DNA of 64,000 bases from the NCBI RefSeq assembly GCF_007829885.1, contig NZ_VIWW01000001.1, positions 5,642,001 through 5,706,000 on the forward strand, in the 5' to 3' direction. Source of the DNA: Streptomyces brevispora (GTDB lineage Bacteria > Actinomycetota > Actinomycetes > Streptomycetales > Streptomycetaceae). The notes beneath the pieces are model-generated. The model was not told the origin of the DNA. It did not search any database and worked only from the letters and a program-made list of their open reading frames with translations. A program made the translations under genes and the position numbers. Shown piece by piece: positions 16,729-25,750 of the stretch; the stretch's first letter is position 1, and each line of letters starts with the position of its first letter.

Positions 16729-17643
16729 GTGTTGCGTACGAGGAAAGTACTGGCCGCCTGTGCCGGCCTGCTGCTGGCCGTCCTGGCCGCCGGCTGCGGC
16801 AAGGAGGGCAGCCCGCCGGTGAAGGGGCCGAAGGCCGGAGCGCTGCCGGTCTACCAGGTCGACACCGGCTTCCGCCTGCCGGACTCCAGCACCTGGACGA
16901 AGGCGAAGAGGCGCGGATACCTGCGGGTGGGCGCCAAGGAGGACCAGCCCTATCTGGGCGAGAAGGACCCGGCCACCGGGGTCTACTCCGGCTTCGACAT
17001 CGAGATCGCCCGGATGATGTCGGCCGCGCTGGGCTTCGACCCGAAGACGATCCGGTTCACGACGATCGCCTCGGCCAACCGCGAGACGGCGTTGCAGAAC
17101 GGGCAGATCGACTACTACGTCGGCACCTACACGATCAACGACATGCGCAAGAAGCTCGTCGGATTCGCCGGCCCCTACTACATGGCCGGGCAGGGGCTGC
17201 TGGTCCGCAGGGACGAGAACGACATCCACGGTCCGCAGGACCTGGCGGGCAGGACGGTCTGCTCGGCGGCGGGTTCGACCCCGTACCAGCGGATCGCTGC
17301 CGACTACCCGAAGGCGCATCTGGTCGCCTACGACACGTACTCGATCTGTGTCGACAACCTGCTGACCTATCAGGTCGACGTCGTCACCACCGACGACGCG
17401 ATCCTGCTGGGCTTCGCCGCGAAGGCACCCAAGGAGATGAAGGTCGTCGGAAAGCCGTTCTCCCGGGAGCCGTACGGCATCGGCGTGCCGCGCAGCGACA
17501 ACGCGCTGCGGTTCGCGCTCAACGACGCGCTGGAGGCCAACGAGAAGAACGGCAACTGGAAGAAGGCCTTCGAGGCCACACTCGGCCTCTCCGGGGCGCC
17601 CGCACCGACGCCGCCGCCCATCGACCGCTACCCGGCGACCTGA
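16729..17643 (+). CDS. gluB: Glutamate-binding lipoprotein GluB
   Basis: A 304-residue extracytoplasmic substrate-binding protein. It has a type II signal peptide: basic start, hydrophobic stretch and lipobox LAAGC with lipidated Cys at about residue 23. The SBP family 3 signature GVYSGFDIEIARMMSAALGF and the typical PYYMAGQGLLVR and DVVTTDDAILLGFA segments are present. The start is a GTG at 16729, 11 bp after gluA. The ligand (glutamate, possibly aspartate) follows from the operon and family, not from individual residues. Confidence 0.93.
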   Translation: MLRTRKVLAACAGLLLAVLAAGCGKEGSPPVKGPKAGALPVYQVDTGFRLPDSSTWTKAKRRGYLRVGAKEDQPYLGEKDPATGVYSGFDIEIARMMSAALGFDPKTIRFTTIASANRETALQNGQIDYYVGTYTINDMRKKLVGFAGPYYMAGQGLLVRRDENDIHGPQDLAGRTVCSAAGSTPYQRIAADYPKAHLVAYDTYSICVDNLLTYQVDVVTTDDAILLGFAAKAPKEMKVVGKPFSREPYGIGVPRSDNALRFALNDALEANEKNGNWKKAFEATLGLSGAPAPTPPPIDRYPAT

Positions 17644-17659
17644 GAGGACGACCAGAACC

Positions 17660-18304
17660 ATGGACGTACTCACCGAGAACTTCTCGCTCTACGGCAAGGG
17701 CTTCCTCGGAACCCTCGAACTCACCGTCTACGCCTCGATCCTGGCCATGGTCCTAGGGTTCGTGATGGCCTCCTGCCGGGTGGCGCCCGTCGGCTCGTTC
17801 CGGGTGCTCGGCACGGTATGGGTCACAGTGCTGCGCAACACCCCACTGACCCTGCTCTTCTTCGCCGTACTGCTCGGGCTGCCGCGCTTCGGCCTGGTGC
17901 TGCCGTTCAAGGTCTTCGCGGTCCTCGCGCTCGGCTGCTACACCTCCGCGTTCATCTGCGAGGTGCTGCGCTCCGGCATCAACACCGTGCCCAAGGGCCA
18001 GGGCGAGGCGGCACGCAGCCTCGGGATGACGTTCGGACAGACGCTCGGCAACGTGGTGCTTCCACAGGCGTTCCGTTCGGTGATCCCGCCGATCGGCTCG
18101 ACGCTCATCGCGCTGGCCAAGAACTCGGCGATCGCCGGGGCGTTCAGCGTCACCGAACTGCTCGGCACCTACAAGACCCTCAACGAGCTGGGATACAGCA
18201 TCATCTGGACCTTCGTCTGGATCGCCGTCGGGTACCTGATCATCACTCTGTCCATCAGCGCGCTCTTCAACGTGATGGAGAAGCGCTGGGGAGTCGCCCG
18301 ATGA
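17660..18304 (+). CDS. gluC: Glutamate ABC permease GluC
   Basis: A 214-residue inner-membrane permease with about five hydrophobic segments (HisM/GlnP family). The ATPase-contact EAA loop is visible as GQGEAARSLGMTFGQTLGNV. The ATG at 17660 is 16 bp after gluB. Its last codons overlap the start of gluD (ATGA), so the two permeases are translationally coupled and should form a heterodimer. Confidence 0.94.
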   Translation: MDVLTENFSLYGKGFLGTLELTVYASILAMVLGFVMASCRVAPVGSFRVLGTVWVTVLRNTPLTLLFFAVLLGLPRFGLVLPFKVFAVLALGCYTSAFICEVLRSGINTVPKGQGEAARSLGMTFGQTLGNVVLPQAFRSVIPPIGSTLIALAKNSAIAGAFSVTELLGTYKTLNELGYSIIWTFVWIAVGYLIITLSISALFNVMEKRWGVAR

Positions 18305-19173
18305 CCACCCACTCCGCACCCTCCACCACCGCGCTCTACGACATCCCCGGACCGCTGACCCGCAAACGGCATCTCGTCTACGGAGTCGTCTCGACGATCC
18401 TGATCCTCGCCCTGGTCGGCTGGGTCATCTACCTGCTCTTCGACACCGACCAGTTCACCAGTGCCAAGTGGTCGCCCTTCGCGTACAAGGGCATCCAGGA
18501 ACTGCTGCTGCGCGGCCTCGGCAACACCCTCAAGGCGTTCGCGTACGCCGCGGTGCTCTCGCTGGTACTCGGTGCCGTCCTCGCCGTCGGACGGCTCTCC
18601 GACCACCGGCCGGTGCGCTGGGTCGCCACGGTCCTCGTCGAGTTCTTCCGCGCCATGCCCGTACTGGTGATGATCTTCTTCATCTTCGTCGCGCTGAAGG
18701 TGCAGCCGCTGCCCGCGCTGGTCGCCGGGCTGACCCTGTACAACGGCTCGGTGCTCGCCGAGGTGTTCCGCACCGGCATCAACTCGGTGGAACGCGGCCA
18801 GCACGAGGCGGCGTTCGCCCTCGGTATGCGCAAGACACAGGTCATGACCTTCGTCCTGGCCCCGCAGGCCGTGCGCGCGATGCTGCCCACCATCATCAGC
18901 CAGCTGGTGGTGGCGCTGAAGGACACCTCGCTCGGATACCTGATCACGTACGAGGAATTCCTCCATGCGGGGAAGCTGATCGCCTCCAACCTCGACTACG
19001 ATCTTCCCTTCATCCCCGTGGTGATGGTGATCTCGCCGATCTACATCGGGATGTGCATGCTGCTCTCCTGGTTCGCCACCTGGGTGGCCAAGCGGGAGCG
19101 GCGCAATCCGAAGACGGAGGCGGTGGACGTCGCACCCGCCGAACCGGGAACGCTCCTGCCGGGAGCGCAGTAG
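18301..19173 (+). CDS. gluD: Glutamate ABC permease GluD
   Basis: A 290-residue inner-membrane permease, partner of GluC. After a ~20-residue hydrophilic N-terminus there is an isolated membrane segment (HLVYGVVSTILILALVGWVI), then the five-helix permease core with EAA loop GQHEAAFALGMRKTQVMTF. The ATG at 18301 overlaps the gluC stop codon. The Lys/Glu-rich tail lies in the cytoplasm. No terminator was identified immediately after it. Confidence 0.94.
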   Translation: MTTHSAPSTTALYDIPGPLTRKRHLVYGVVSTILILALVGWVIYLLFDTDQFTSAKWSPFAYKGIQELLLRGLGNTLKAFAYAAVLSLVLGAVLAVGRLSDHRPVRWVATVLVEFFRAMPVLVMIFFIFVALKVQPLPALVAGLTLYNGSVLAEVFRTGINSVERGQHEAAFALGMRKTQVMTFVLAPQAVRAMLPTIISQLVVALKDTSLGYLITYEEFLHAGKLIASNLDYDLPFIPVVMVISPIYIGMCMLLSWFATWVAKRERRNPKTEAVDVAPAEPGTLLPGAQ

Positions 19174-19701
19174 CCGGGGTCCGCCGCGAGGCGGTACCCG
19201 GGAGCGGTGCCCGCCCGGCAGCAGTCGGTGATCACTTCTCGTGCAACGGCGCGGACCCGATGACGGTCCGCGCCGGCGAGGGGAAGGTCAGCTGTGAGCC
19301 GGGCTGTGCTCGGTGTGCAACGGGCCGACGGCAACAGGCCGTCAGGGCGCGCCGGTGACCGGCCGGGACGCCGTGGAAACCGGAGAACATCTCCGGGCCC
19401 ACGGGCAACGGCCGGCCCGGTGTCCGCCCGGAGCGCACTGGCGAGTCCACGGCCCGGAGCGCACTGGCGGTTCCACGGCCCGCTCAAGCACGCCGGGGCG
19501 GAACGGTACGCGCCACGTCCGGTATTCTTCCCCCTTCGATCCCGACGACCGCCCCCTCACGCCACCGCACCGACGCCCCTGCGCGCCGCAGGCCGGCACG
19601 GGTGCGCAGGTCGTGGAGACCCTCGGAGAGTGGGAGACATCGGTGACCGGAGCAGCCGGCAACACCTTGTACCGGGCGTTTCGGCCCTGCCCGGCCCGCC
19701 G
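19174..19701. other. Intergenic region between gluD and the murJ-like gene
   Basis: No supported gene. It contains a 26-bp tandem duplication (19426-19451 and 19452-19477, two mismatches, unit gcccggagcgcactggcg plus 8 bases). It also has a short frame, GTG at 19643 to TGA at 19705, behind a GGGAGA ribosome-site match. Its stop overlaps the chosen murJ-like start (GTGA). That 20-codon frame could be a leader peptide coupled to murJ translation, or it may indicate that the true N-terminus differs. Confidence 0.4.
19426..19477. repeat. 26-bp tandem repeat, two copies
   Basis: Adjacent copies at 19426-19451 and 19452-19477 differ at two positions, and a partial third copy (gcccg) follows. It lies in non-coding sequence between gluD and the murJ-like gene. 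No function is apparent. Confidence 0.75.
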
Positions 19702-21411
19702 GTGACGGCCGCGGACGCGACCACCGGCACGGTCGCCGAGCAGGAGCAGGAGCAGGAGCAGGAGCGCGAGCAGCAGGGCTCCGGCTCGGTGCTGCGCAGC
19801 GGCGCCGTCATGGCCGCCGGATCCGTCGTCTCGCGGGCGACGGGATTCATACGCTCGGCGGTCGTCGTGGCCGCGCTCGGCACCGGACTGAGGGCCGACG
19901 GCTACACGGTCGCCAACACCGTGCCCAACATCATCTACATGCTGCTGATCGGCGGCGCCCTGAACGCCGTCTTCGTCCCCGAACTGGTCCGGGCCGCCAA
20001 GGAACACACCGACGGCGGGGCCGCGTACACCGACCGGCTCCTCACCCTCTGCACGGCCGGGCTGCTCGTCCTCACCGCGCTCGCCGTCGCCGGCTCCCCG
20101 CTGATCATCTCCCTGTACGCCCCCACCTACGGCGGGGACCAGGCCGAACTCACCATCGCCCTGGCCCGCTACTGCCTGCCCCAGATCCTCTTCTACGGGC
20201 TCTTCACGCTCCTCGGGCAGGTGCTCAACGCCCGCAACAGGTTCGGGGCGATGATGTGGACCCCGGTCCTCAACAACGTCGTCATCATCGCGGTGTTCGG
20301 GCTCTACCTGTGGACCGCGGCGGGCTCGGACGGCAGCCTGACCTCCGCACAGGCCCAGTTGCTCGGCTGGGGGACCACGGCAGGGATCGTCGTGCAGACC
20401 CTGGCGCTCGTCCCCGCCCTGCGGGCCGCGAAGTTCCGCTGGCGGCCGCGGTTCGACTGGCGCGGCAGCGGTCTCGGCCGGCCGCTGCGCGCGGCCGGCT
20501 GGCTCGTCATGCTGGTGCTGACCAACCAGGCCGCCTACTGGGTGGTGACCCGGCTCTCCACCGCGACCGGCCAGCACGCCGTGGACCAGCATGTGGCGGG
20601 CGGGGCGGGCTACACCGCGTACAGCTACGCCTACCAGCTGTGGGTGGTTCCGCAGGGCATCGTGACCGTCAGTCTCGTCACGGCGCTGATGCCGCGGATG
20701 AGCAGGGCGGCGGCCGAGGGCGATCTGGGCGGGGTGCGGCGGGACGTCTCGTACGCGCTGCGGACTTCCGCGGCGGTGGTGATCCCGGCCGCCGCCGCCC
20801 TGCTCGCGCTCGCACCGTGGGTGATGGGGGCGGTGTTCGGTTACGGACGCACGGGCCAGGCGGACATCACCGTGATGGCGGGCATGATGGCGGCCTTCGC
20901 GCCGGGGCTCATCGCCTTCTCCGGGCAGTACGTGCTCTCCCGCGGGTTCTACGCGATGAGTGACACCCGTACGCCGTTCCTCCTGAACCTGGTCATCGCG
21001 GCGCTCAACGCCGGCCTCTCGGTCGCCGCCTATCTGCTGCTGCCCGCGCGCTGGGCGGTCACGGGCATGGCCGGGGCGTACTCCGTGGCGCTGTTCGCCG
21101 GGTTCGCCGTCACCGCGTACGTACTGCACCGAAAGCTGTCGGGGAGCGGTGCGGACCGCCCCTCGCTGGTGCGCTCGCCCGGAGTGCGGGCACATGCGCG
21201 GCTGGTGGCCGCCTGCGTGCCCGCGGGACTGCTCGCGTACGCGGCGGCCCGCGCCGTCGACACGGAGGGGTCCGGGCTCGGGGACTTCGGCGCGGCGGGC
21301 GCGGGCGTGACGGTCCTCCTCCTGGTGGTGGCGCTGCTGGCGCGTCCGCTGCGGCTGACCGAGGTCGGCACCGCGCTGGCGGCCGTCCGGAGCCGGCTGC
21401 GGCGGACCTGA
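19702..21411 (+). CDS. MurJ/MviN-family lipid flippase
   Basis: A 569-residue polytopic membrane protein of the MOP superfamily that flips lipid II or a related lipid-linked precursor. It has about 14 hydrophobic segments. Family landmarks are SVVSRATGFIRSAVVVAALG near the N-terminus, the ANTVPNIIYMLLIGGALNAV segment and the SYAYQLWVVPQGIVTVSLVT loop. A repeated acidic EQ stretch (about residues 13-26, from a GAGCAG microsatellite) precedes the first helix. The GTG at 19702 has a poor ribosome site and a later start is possible. Streptomyces have several MurJ paralogues; this may not be the essential one. Confidence 0.88.
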   Translation: MTAADATTGTVAEQEQEQEQEREQQGSGSVLRSGAVMAAGSVVSRATGFIRSAVVVAALGTGLRADGYTVANTVPNIIYMLLIGGALNAVFVPELVRAAKEHTDGGAAYTDRLLTLCTAGLLVLTALAVAGSPLIISLYAPTYGGDQAELTIALARYCLPQILFYGLFTLLGQVLNARNRFGAMMWTPVLNNVVIIAVFGLYLWTAAGSDGSLTSAQAQLLGWGTTAGIVVQTLALVPALRAAKFRWRPRFDWRGSGLGRPLRAAGWLVMLVLTNQAAYWVVTRLSTATGQHAVDQHVAGGAGYTAYSYAYQLWVVPQGIVTVSLVTALMPRMSRAAAEGDLGGVRRDVSYALRTSAAVVIPAAAALLALAPWVMGAVFGYGRTGQADITVMAGMMAAFAPGLIAFSGQYVLSRGFYAMSDTRTPFLLNLVIAALNAGLSVAAYLLLPARWAVTGMAGAYSVALFAGFAVTAYVLHRKLSGSGADRPSLVRSPGVRAHARLVAACVPAGLLAYAAARAVDTEGSGLGDFGAAGAGVTVLLLVVALLARPLRLTEVGTALAAVRSRLRRT

Positions 21412-21462
21412 GATCCGGCCCACCGCAGCGTCCGCGCGAGGAGCCCGTGGGCCGCGCGGGGC

Positions 21463-22206
21463 TCAGCCCGCGGCGCGGTGCGAGGTGCGCGGCGGGGGTA
21501 CGGGGGCCTGCGCCGCCCGGGTCACGTCCGCCACCAGTTCCAGCACATCGGGGCCGTACGCCTGTGAGTTGACCACCTTCAGCAGCAGGCAGAAGCTGTT
21601 GTTGCCGTGCTTGCGGGACAGCCGCTCGAAATTGCGGGCCAGATACCGGGACGCCGCCTGGTTGGTGATCGCCTGCTGTCCGCAGAACAGGAAGACCGGG
21701 CGGGCCTCCTGACCTGCCGTCAGTCGGGCCAGCAGCACGTACTCGGCGACACCCTTCTCCGCCCGGTAGCGCTCCGAGCCGATCTGGAAGGCGCCCCGGT
21801 CCGGGCCGGGCTCGGCGTCGGTGTTCACTTTCACGCCGGGCAGCAGCGAATGCAGATGCGCGGCCATCCGGCGGTTGGAGACCGGTCCGCCGACGCAGAA
21901 CTCGGTCCGCTCGCCGAACCCCTGCTGGGCGATGTCGTGGGACAGGATCTGGGCATGCGCCGAACAGTCCTTGATCAGCGCGGAGAGTTCGAGCAGGGCG
22001 AAGACGTCGTGCCGGTGGACGGCGCCGTCGCCGCCCGCGTCGCGGTTGACGACGAGCAGGCACTCCGAGTTCCCCGGCAGTCCGAAGAACGCCTGCTTGC
22101 GGCGGAGCTTGCGGCGCCAGAGGTAGGTGCGCGCGAGCCAGCCGAGGGTGGCGCTGATGCCGGCGGCTATCACGCCCAGCACGATGTTGCGTACGTCGTC
22201 AGTCAT
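21463..22206 (-). CDS. Membrane-anchored conserved protein of unknown function
   Basis: A 247-residue protein with one N-terminal membrane helix (IVLGVIAAGISATLGWLA, residues 7-24), a basic stop-transfer stretch (RRKLRRK), then a soluble cytoplasmic domain. That domain has strands resembling a nucleotide- or effector-binding Rossmann-like fold: ECLLVVNRDAGGDGAVHRHD, TEFCVGGPVSNRRMAAHLHS and PVFLFCGQQAITNQAASRYL. I do not recognise the family. The start is the ATG at 22206, the first in the conserved part. It is divergent from the gamma-glutamyltransferase gene (104-bp gap). Confidence 0.75.
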   Translation of the reverse strand: MTDDVRNIVLGVIAAGISATLGWLARTYLWRRKLRRKQAFFGLPGNSECLLVVNRDAGGDGAVHRHDVFALLELSALIKDCSAHAQILSHDIAQQGFGERTEFCVGGPVSNRRMAAHLHSLLPGVKVNTDAEPGPDRGAFQIGSERYRAEKGVAEYVLLARLTAGQEARPVFLFCGQQAITNQAASRYLARNFERLSRKHGNNSFCLLLKVVNSQAYGPDVLELVADVTRAAQAPVPPPRTSHRAAG

Positions 22207-22310
22207 GGGCGGGCATGGTAGCGGGCATTCGGCCTCAAGTCCGAGGTGGACCTGACGGGGTGGCCGGGGCGGGGCTACCCTGCGCGGACGATCCTTCACT
22301 GGAGGTATGC

Positions 22311-24119
22311 ATGCGACGCTCCGTCGTGCGGAACGTGTCGTTCTTAGGTGTTCTCGCCGCTGTGGTGTCGGTCGGGGCGGCTGCCCCGTCCTCGTCCGCG
22401 CCACCGGTCGCGCCGCCGGCCAAGTCCCCCGTCGCGGTGGGATACGGGGGAGCGGTCTCCAGCGTCGACGCCGACGCGACCGCCGCCGGCATCGAGGTGC
22501 TCCGCAAGGGCGGTAACGCGGTGGACGCGGCCGTGGCGACCGCGGCGGCGCTCGGGGTGACCGAGCCGTACTCGTCGGGGCTGGGCGGTGGTGGCTACTT
22601 CGTCCACTACGACGCCAGAACCCGTACCGTGCAGACCATCGACGGCCGTGAGACCGCACCGCGCAGCGCGGACTCCTCGCTCTTCGTGGAGAACGGGAAG
22701 CCGCTCGCCTTCGATGACGCGGTCACCAGCGGACTCGGCGTCGGCACGCCCGGCACCCCCGCCACCTGGAAGACCGCACTCGACACCTGGGGCAGCAAGT
22801 CGCTCCGGCAGGTGCTGAAGCCGGCCGAGCGCCTCGCCCGGGACGGCTTCGTCGTCGACAGCACGTTCCGGTCGCAGACGGAGGGCAACCAGGCCAGGTT
22901 CGCCGACTTCCCGGCGACCAGGAAGCTCTTCCTGCCCGGTGGTCAACTTCCCGTGGTCGGGTCGGTGTTCAAGAATCCCGACCTGGCGCGCACCTATGAC
23001 GAGGTCGGCCGCAAGGGCCTCGACGAGATCTACCGGGGCAAGCTGGCCGAGGACGTCGTGCGGACCGTACGCAATCCGCCCGTCGACCCCACGTCATCCA
23101 GGGTGGTGCGGCCGGGCGACCTCACCACGAAGGACCTGCGTGCCTACCGGGCGTTGCGGCAGGCGCCGACGAAGACCGACTACCGCGGGCTCGACGTGTA
23201 CGGCATGGCGCCGTCCTCCTCCGGTGGTACGACGGTGGGCGAGGCCCTCAACATCCTTGAGTCCACAGATCTTTCGAAGTCGAGCGAGGCGCAGTATCTG
23301 CATCGCTACATCGAGGCGAGCCGGATCGCGTTCGCCGACCGCGGGCGCTGGGTCGGCGACCCGAAGTTCGAGGACGTGCCGACCCAGGGGCTGCTCAGCC
23401 AGCGGTTCGCCGATTCGCGGGAGTGCCTGATCAAGGACGACGCGGTGCTGACCAGCCCGCTCGGCCCGGGGGACCCCCGCCACCCGGCCGACTGCGCCAC
23501 CGGTGGGAAGGCCGCGCCGACGACGTACGAGGGGGAGAACACCACTCACCTGACGACCGCCGACAAGTGGGGCAACGTCGTCGCGTACACCCTGACGATC
23601 GAGCAGACGGGGGGCAGTGGCATCGCGGTGCCGGGGCGCGGCTTCCTGCTCAACAACGAGTTGACGGACTTCTCGTTCGCCCCCGCCGCCCCGGCCGTTC
23701 ACGACCCGAACCTGCCGGGTCCGGGCAAGCGGCCGAGGTCCTCGATCTCGCCGACCATCGTGCTGAAGCACGGACAGCCCGTGCTGGCCCTGGGCTCGCC
23801 GGGCGGTGCCACGATCATCACGACCGTGCTGCAGTCACTGATCGGCACGCTCGACCGGGGGCTCCCGCTGGTGGACGCCATCGCGGCGCCCCGTGCCAGC
23901 CAGCGCAACGCCGCGGCGACGGAACTCGAACCGGGGTTGTGGAACAGCCCGGTGCGGGCACAACTCGAAGCCCGGGGGCATGTCTTCAAGCCGAACCCGG
24001 AGATCGGGGCGGCGACGGGTGTGCAGCGGCTGCCGGACGGGCGATGGCTCGCGGCTGCCGAGACGGAGCGGCGGGGCGGCGGTTCGGCGATGGTGGTGAA
24101 GCCGAGCGGCCGGTCCTGA
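22311..24119 (+). CDS. ggt: Secreted gamma-glutamyltransferase
   Basis: A 602-residue N-terminal-nucleophile hydrolase that cleaves gamma-glutamyl bonds of glutathione and related peptides. It has a Sec signal peptide (MRRSVVRNVSFLGVLAAVVS, cleavage near residues 26-30). The large subunit holds VATAAALGVTEPYSSGLGGG and SIGR-like substrate residues. Autocleavage should occur before the Thr of NTTHLTTADKWGNVVAYT (about residue 411), making the small subunit with its SGIAVPGRGFLLNNELTDFS and GSPGGATI motifs. GGAGG at 22301-22305 supports the ATG at 22311. Secretion suggests use of external glutathione or gamma-glutamyl peptides. Confidence 0.94.
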   Translation: MRRSVVRNVSFLGVLAAVVSVGAAAPSSSAPPVAPPAKSPVAVGYGGAVSSVDADATAAGIEVLRKGGNAVDAAVATAAALGVTEPYSSGLGGGGYFVHYDARTRTVQTIDGRETAPRSADSSLFVENGKPLAFDDAVTSGLGVGTPGTPATWKTALDTWGSKSLRQVLKPAERLARDGFVVDSTFRSQTEGNQARFADFPATRKLFLPGGQLPVVGSVFKNPDLARTYDEVGRKGLDEIYRGKLAEDVVRTVRNPPVDPTSSRVVRPGDLTTKDLRAYRALRQAPTKTDYRGLDVYGMAPSSSGGTTVGEALNILESTDLSKSSEAQYLHRYIEASRIAFADRGRWVGDPKFEDVPTQGLLSQRFADSRECLIKDDAVLTSPLGPGDPRHPADCATGGKAAPTTYEGENTTHLTTADKWGNVVAYTLTIEQTGGSGIAVPGRGFLLNNELTDFSFAPAAPAVHDPNLPGPGKRPRSSISPTIVLKHGQPVLALGSPGGATIITTVLQSLIGTLDRGLPLVDAIAAPRASQRNAAATELEPGLWNSPVRAQLEARGHVFKPNPEIGAATGVQRLPDGRWLAAAETERRGGGSAMVVKPSGRS

Positions 24120-24125
24120 TGAGCC

Positions 24126-24194
24126 GTCAATAGCCTTGTGTGAGGGGCCGGTCATCCGCGGGGAAACCGCGAGGGCCGGCCCCGGGCTATTGAC
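24126..24194 (+). terminator. Compound hairpin terminator after ggt
   Basis: The outer stem gtcaatagcc (24126-24135) pairs with ggctattgac (24185-24194). The inner stem ggggccgg (24144-24151) pairs with ccggcccc (24176-24183), and a further small GCGG/CCGC hairpin lies inside. Confidence 0.85.
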
Positions 24195-24231
24195 GTGGAC
24201 ATGCCTGTGAGGCACCGTGGTTTTCACGGTA

Positions 24232-24244
24232 AGGAAACTTTCCT
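24232..24244. promoter_or_regulatory. Candidate operator upstream of the chitosanase
   Basis: AGGAAA-C-TTTCCT is a perfect 6-1-6 palindrome in an AT-rich setting, 21 bp before the chitosanase start. GGAAA-N-TTTCC elements of this kind occur before secreted glycosidase genes in Streptomyces, where they are thought to be repressor sites for polysaccharide control. The regulator is not identified here. Confidence 0.55.
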
Positions 24245-24264
24245 AATAGAAGGGCACCCCCACA

Positions 24265-24966
24265 GTGCGTATGCGAACGCTTGCCCTCGTCGCAGCCTCC
24301 GGCGCCGCTCTGCTCGCGACCGGATCGCTGGCACAGGCCGCTCCGAGCGGCTCCGCCTCCCCCTCCGCAGACATCAGGGAAGGCTCCGTCAGCGCGGCCG
24401 ACCTGCTGGCCAAGGTCACGTCCTGCTCGCAGATATCCAACGGCAAGTACCGTACGGACGAAGAGACTTCGGCCACGGTACCGGTCTGCGGAAAGAACGG
24501 TGCGGTGTTCTGGAAGGCCGACATGGACATCGACTGCGACGGACAGGTGACCACGGCCTGCAACGCGGACACCGACCCGTGGTTCCAGGACGACACCGCG
24601 TTCCACACCTCCGGCGGCAAGCCGCTGAGCGCGGAGAAACTGCCGTACGTCGTCGTGCCGAGCAGCAGCAGTATCTGGAACTACAGCGGCGCCGGGATCA
24701 AGGGCGGCGGAGTGGTCGCCGTCATCTACGGCGGCAAGGTCGAGTACGCCGTCGTCGGCGACACCGGCCCCAGCAAGATCATCGGTGAGGCCTCCTACGC
24801 CACGGCGAAGGCCCTCGGCATCGACCCCGATCCGGAGACCGGCGGTGCCGAATCCGGCGTCACGTACATCCTGTTCAAGAACTCCGTGGTGTCGCCGATC
24901 GAGAATCACGCCGCCGCCGTGACAGCCGGCGATGCCCTCGCCAAGCAGTTCCTGCTGAACAACTAG
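24265..24966 (+). CDS. Secreted chitosanase, glycoside hydrolase family 75
   Basis: A 233-residue secreted enzyme that hydrolyses beta-1,4 bonds in chitosan. The signal peptide is MRMRTLALVAASGAALLATG with a likely cut after AQA (residue ~25). The GH75 fold motifs are present: AVFWKADMDIDCDG (candidate catalytic Asp), DPWFQDDTAFHTSGG, LPYVVVPS, GGGVVAVIYGGKVEYAVVGD, and GPSKIIGEASYATAKALGI (candidate catalytic Glu). The start is a GTG at 24265, with an ATG two codons later as alternative. Chitosan from fungal walls is the expected substrate. Confidence 0.85.
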   Translation: MRMRTLALVAASGAALLATGSLAQAAPSGSASPSADIREGSVSAADLLAKVTSCSQISNGKYRTDEETSATVPVCGKNGAVFWKADMDIDCDGQVTTACNADTDPWFQDDTAFHTSGGKPLSAEKLPYVVVPSSSSIWNYSGAGIKGGGVVAVIYGGKVEYAVVGDTGPSKIIGEASYATAKALGIDPDPETGGAESGVTYILFKNSVVSPIENHAAAVTAGDALAKQFLLNN

Positions 24967-24972
24967 CGTCCG

Positions 24973-25740
24973 TCACAGCGCGGTCAGGATGCGGGGTCCG
25001 TCGTCCGTGATCGCCACCGTGTGCTCGGCGTGGGCGGCCCGGCTGCCGTCGGACGTGCGCAGCGTCCAGCCGTCCCGGTCGGTGTGGAACGCGTCCAGAC
25101 CGCCGCCGAGCAGCATCGGTTCGATGGCCAGCACCATTCCGTGCCGCAACGGCATCCCGCGACCCGGTCGTCCCTCGTTGGGGACGCCCGGGTCCTCGTG
25201 CATGGACCGGCCCACCCCGTGGCCGCCGAACCCCTCCAGGATGCCGTAGCCGGCCGAGCGGCAGACCCGGCCGATCGCGTGCGCGATGTCACCGATCCGG
25301 TTGCCGACGACGGCCGCCGCGATGCCCGCGTCCAGTGCCGCGAACGCGGTCTCGATCAGCCGGGTGTCCGCGGGCCGGGCGCGGCCGACGGTGAAGCTGA
25401 TCGCCGAGTCCCCGACCCAACCGCCCAGTGTCGCGCCCGCGTCGATGCTCACCAGGTCGCCGTCGCGCAGCCGCAGGTCCGTCGGGATTCCGTGCACGAC
25501 TGCGTCGTTGACGGACGTGCAGATCACGCCGGGGAACGGGACCGGGGCGAAGTCCGGCCGGTAGTTCAGGAACGGTGATCCGGCGCCCGCCTCGCGCAGG
25601 ACGCCGCGGGCCACCTCGTCGAGTTCGCGCAGCGAGACGCCGACCGCCGCCGCGGTCCGGGTGGCCGCCAGCACCTGTGCCACGACCCGGCCGGCCTCGC
25701 GCATGGCTTCGATGGATGTGTCTGTCTTGAGTTGCACCAT
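24973..25740 (-). CDS. map: Type I methionine aminopeptidase
   Basis: A 255-residue cytoplasmic metalloprotease that removes the initiator Met. All five metal ligands can be placed: Asp in VSIDAGA, Asp in WVGDSAISF, His in FGGHGVGRSMHE, Glu in VLAIEPML and Glu in AEHTVAI. Length is normal for type Ia without a zinc-finger extension. Streptomyces carry more than one map gene, so this may be a secondary copy. It is divergent from a small XRE regulator, and a shared dyad lies between the two. Confidence 0.95.
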   Translation of the reverse strand: MVQLKTDTSIEAMREAGRVVAQVLAATRTAAAVGVSLRELDEVARGVLREAGAGSPFLNYRPDFAPVPFPGVICTSVNDAVVHGIPTDLRLRDGDLVSIDAGATLGGWVGDSAISFTVGRARPADTRLIETAFAALDAGIAAAVVGNRIGDIAHAIGRVCRSAGYGILEGFGGHGVGRSMHEDPGVPNEGRPGRGMPLRHGMVLAIEPMLLGGGLDAFHTDRDGWTLRTSDGSRAAHAEHTVAITDDGPRILTAL

Positions 25741-25750
25741 GCCAATTACT

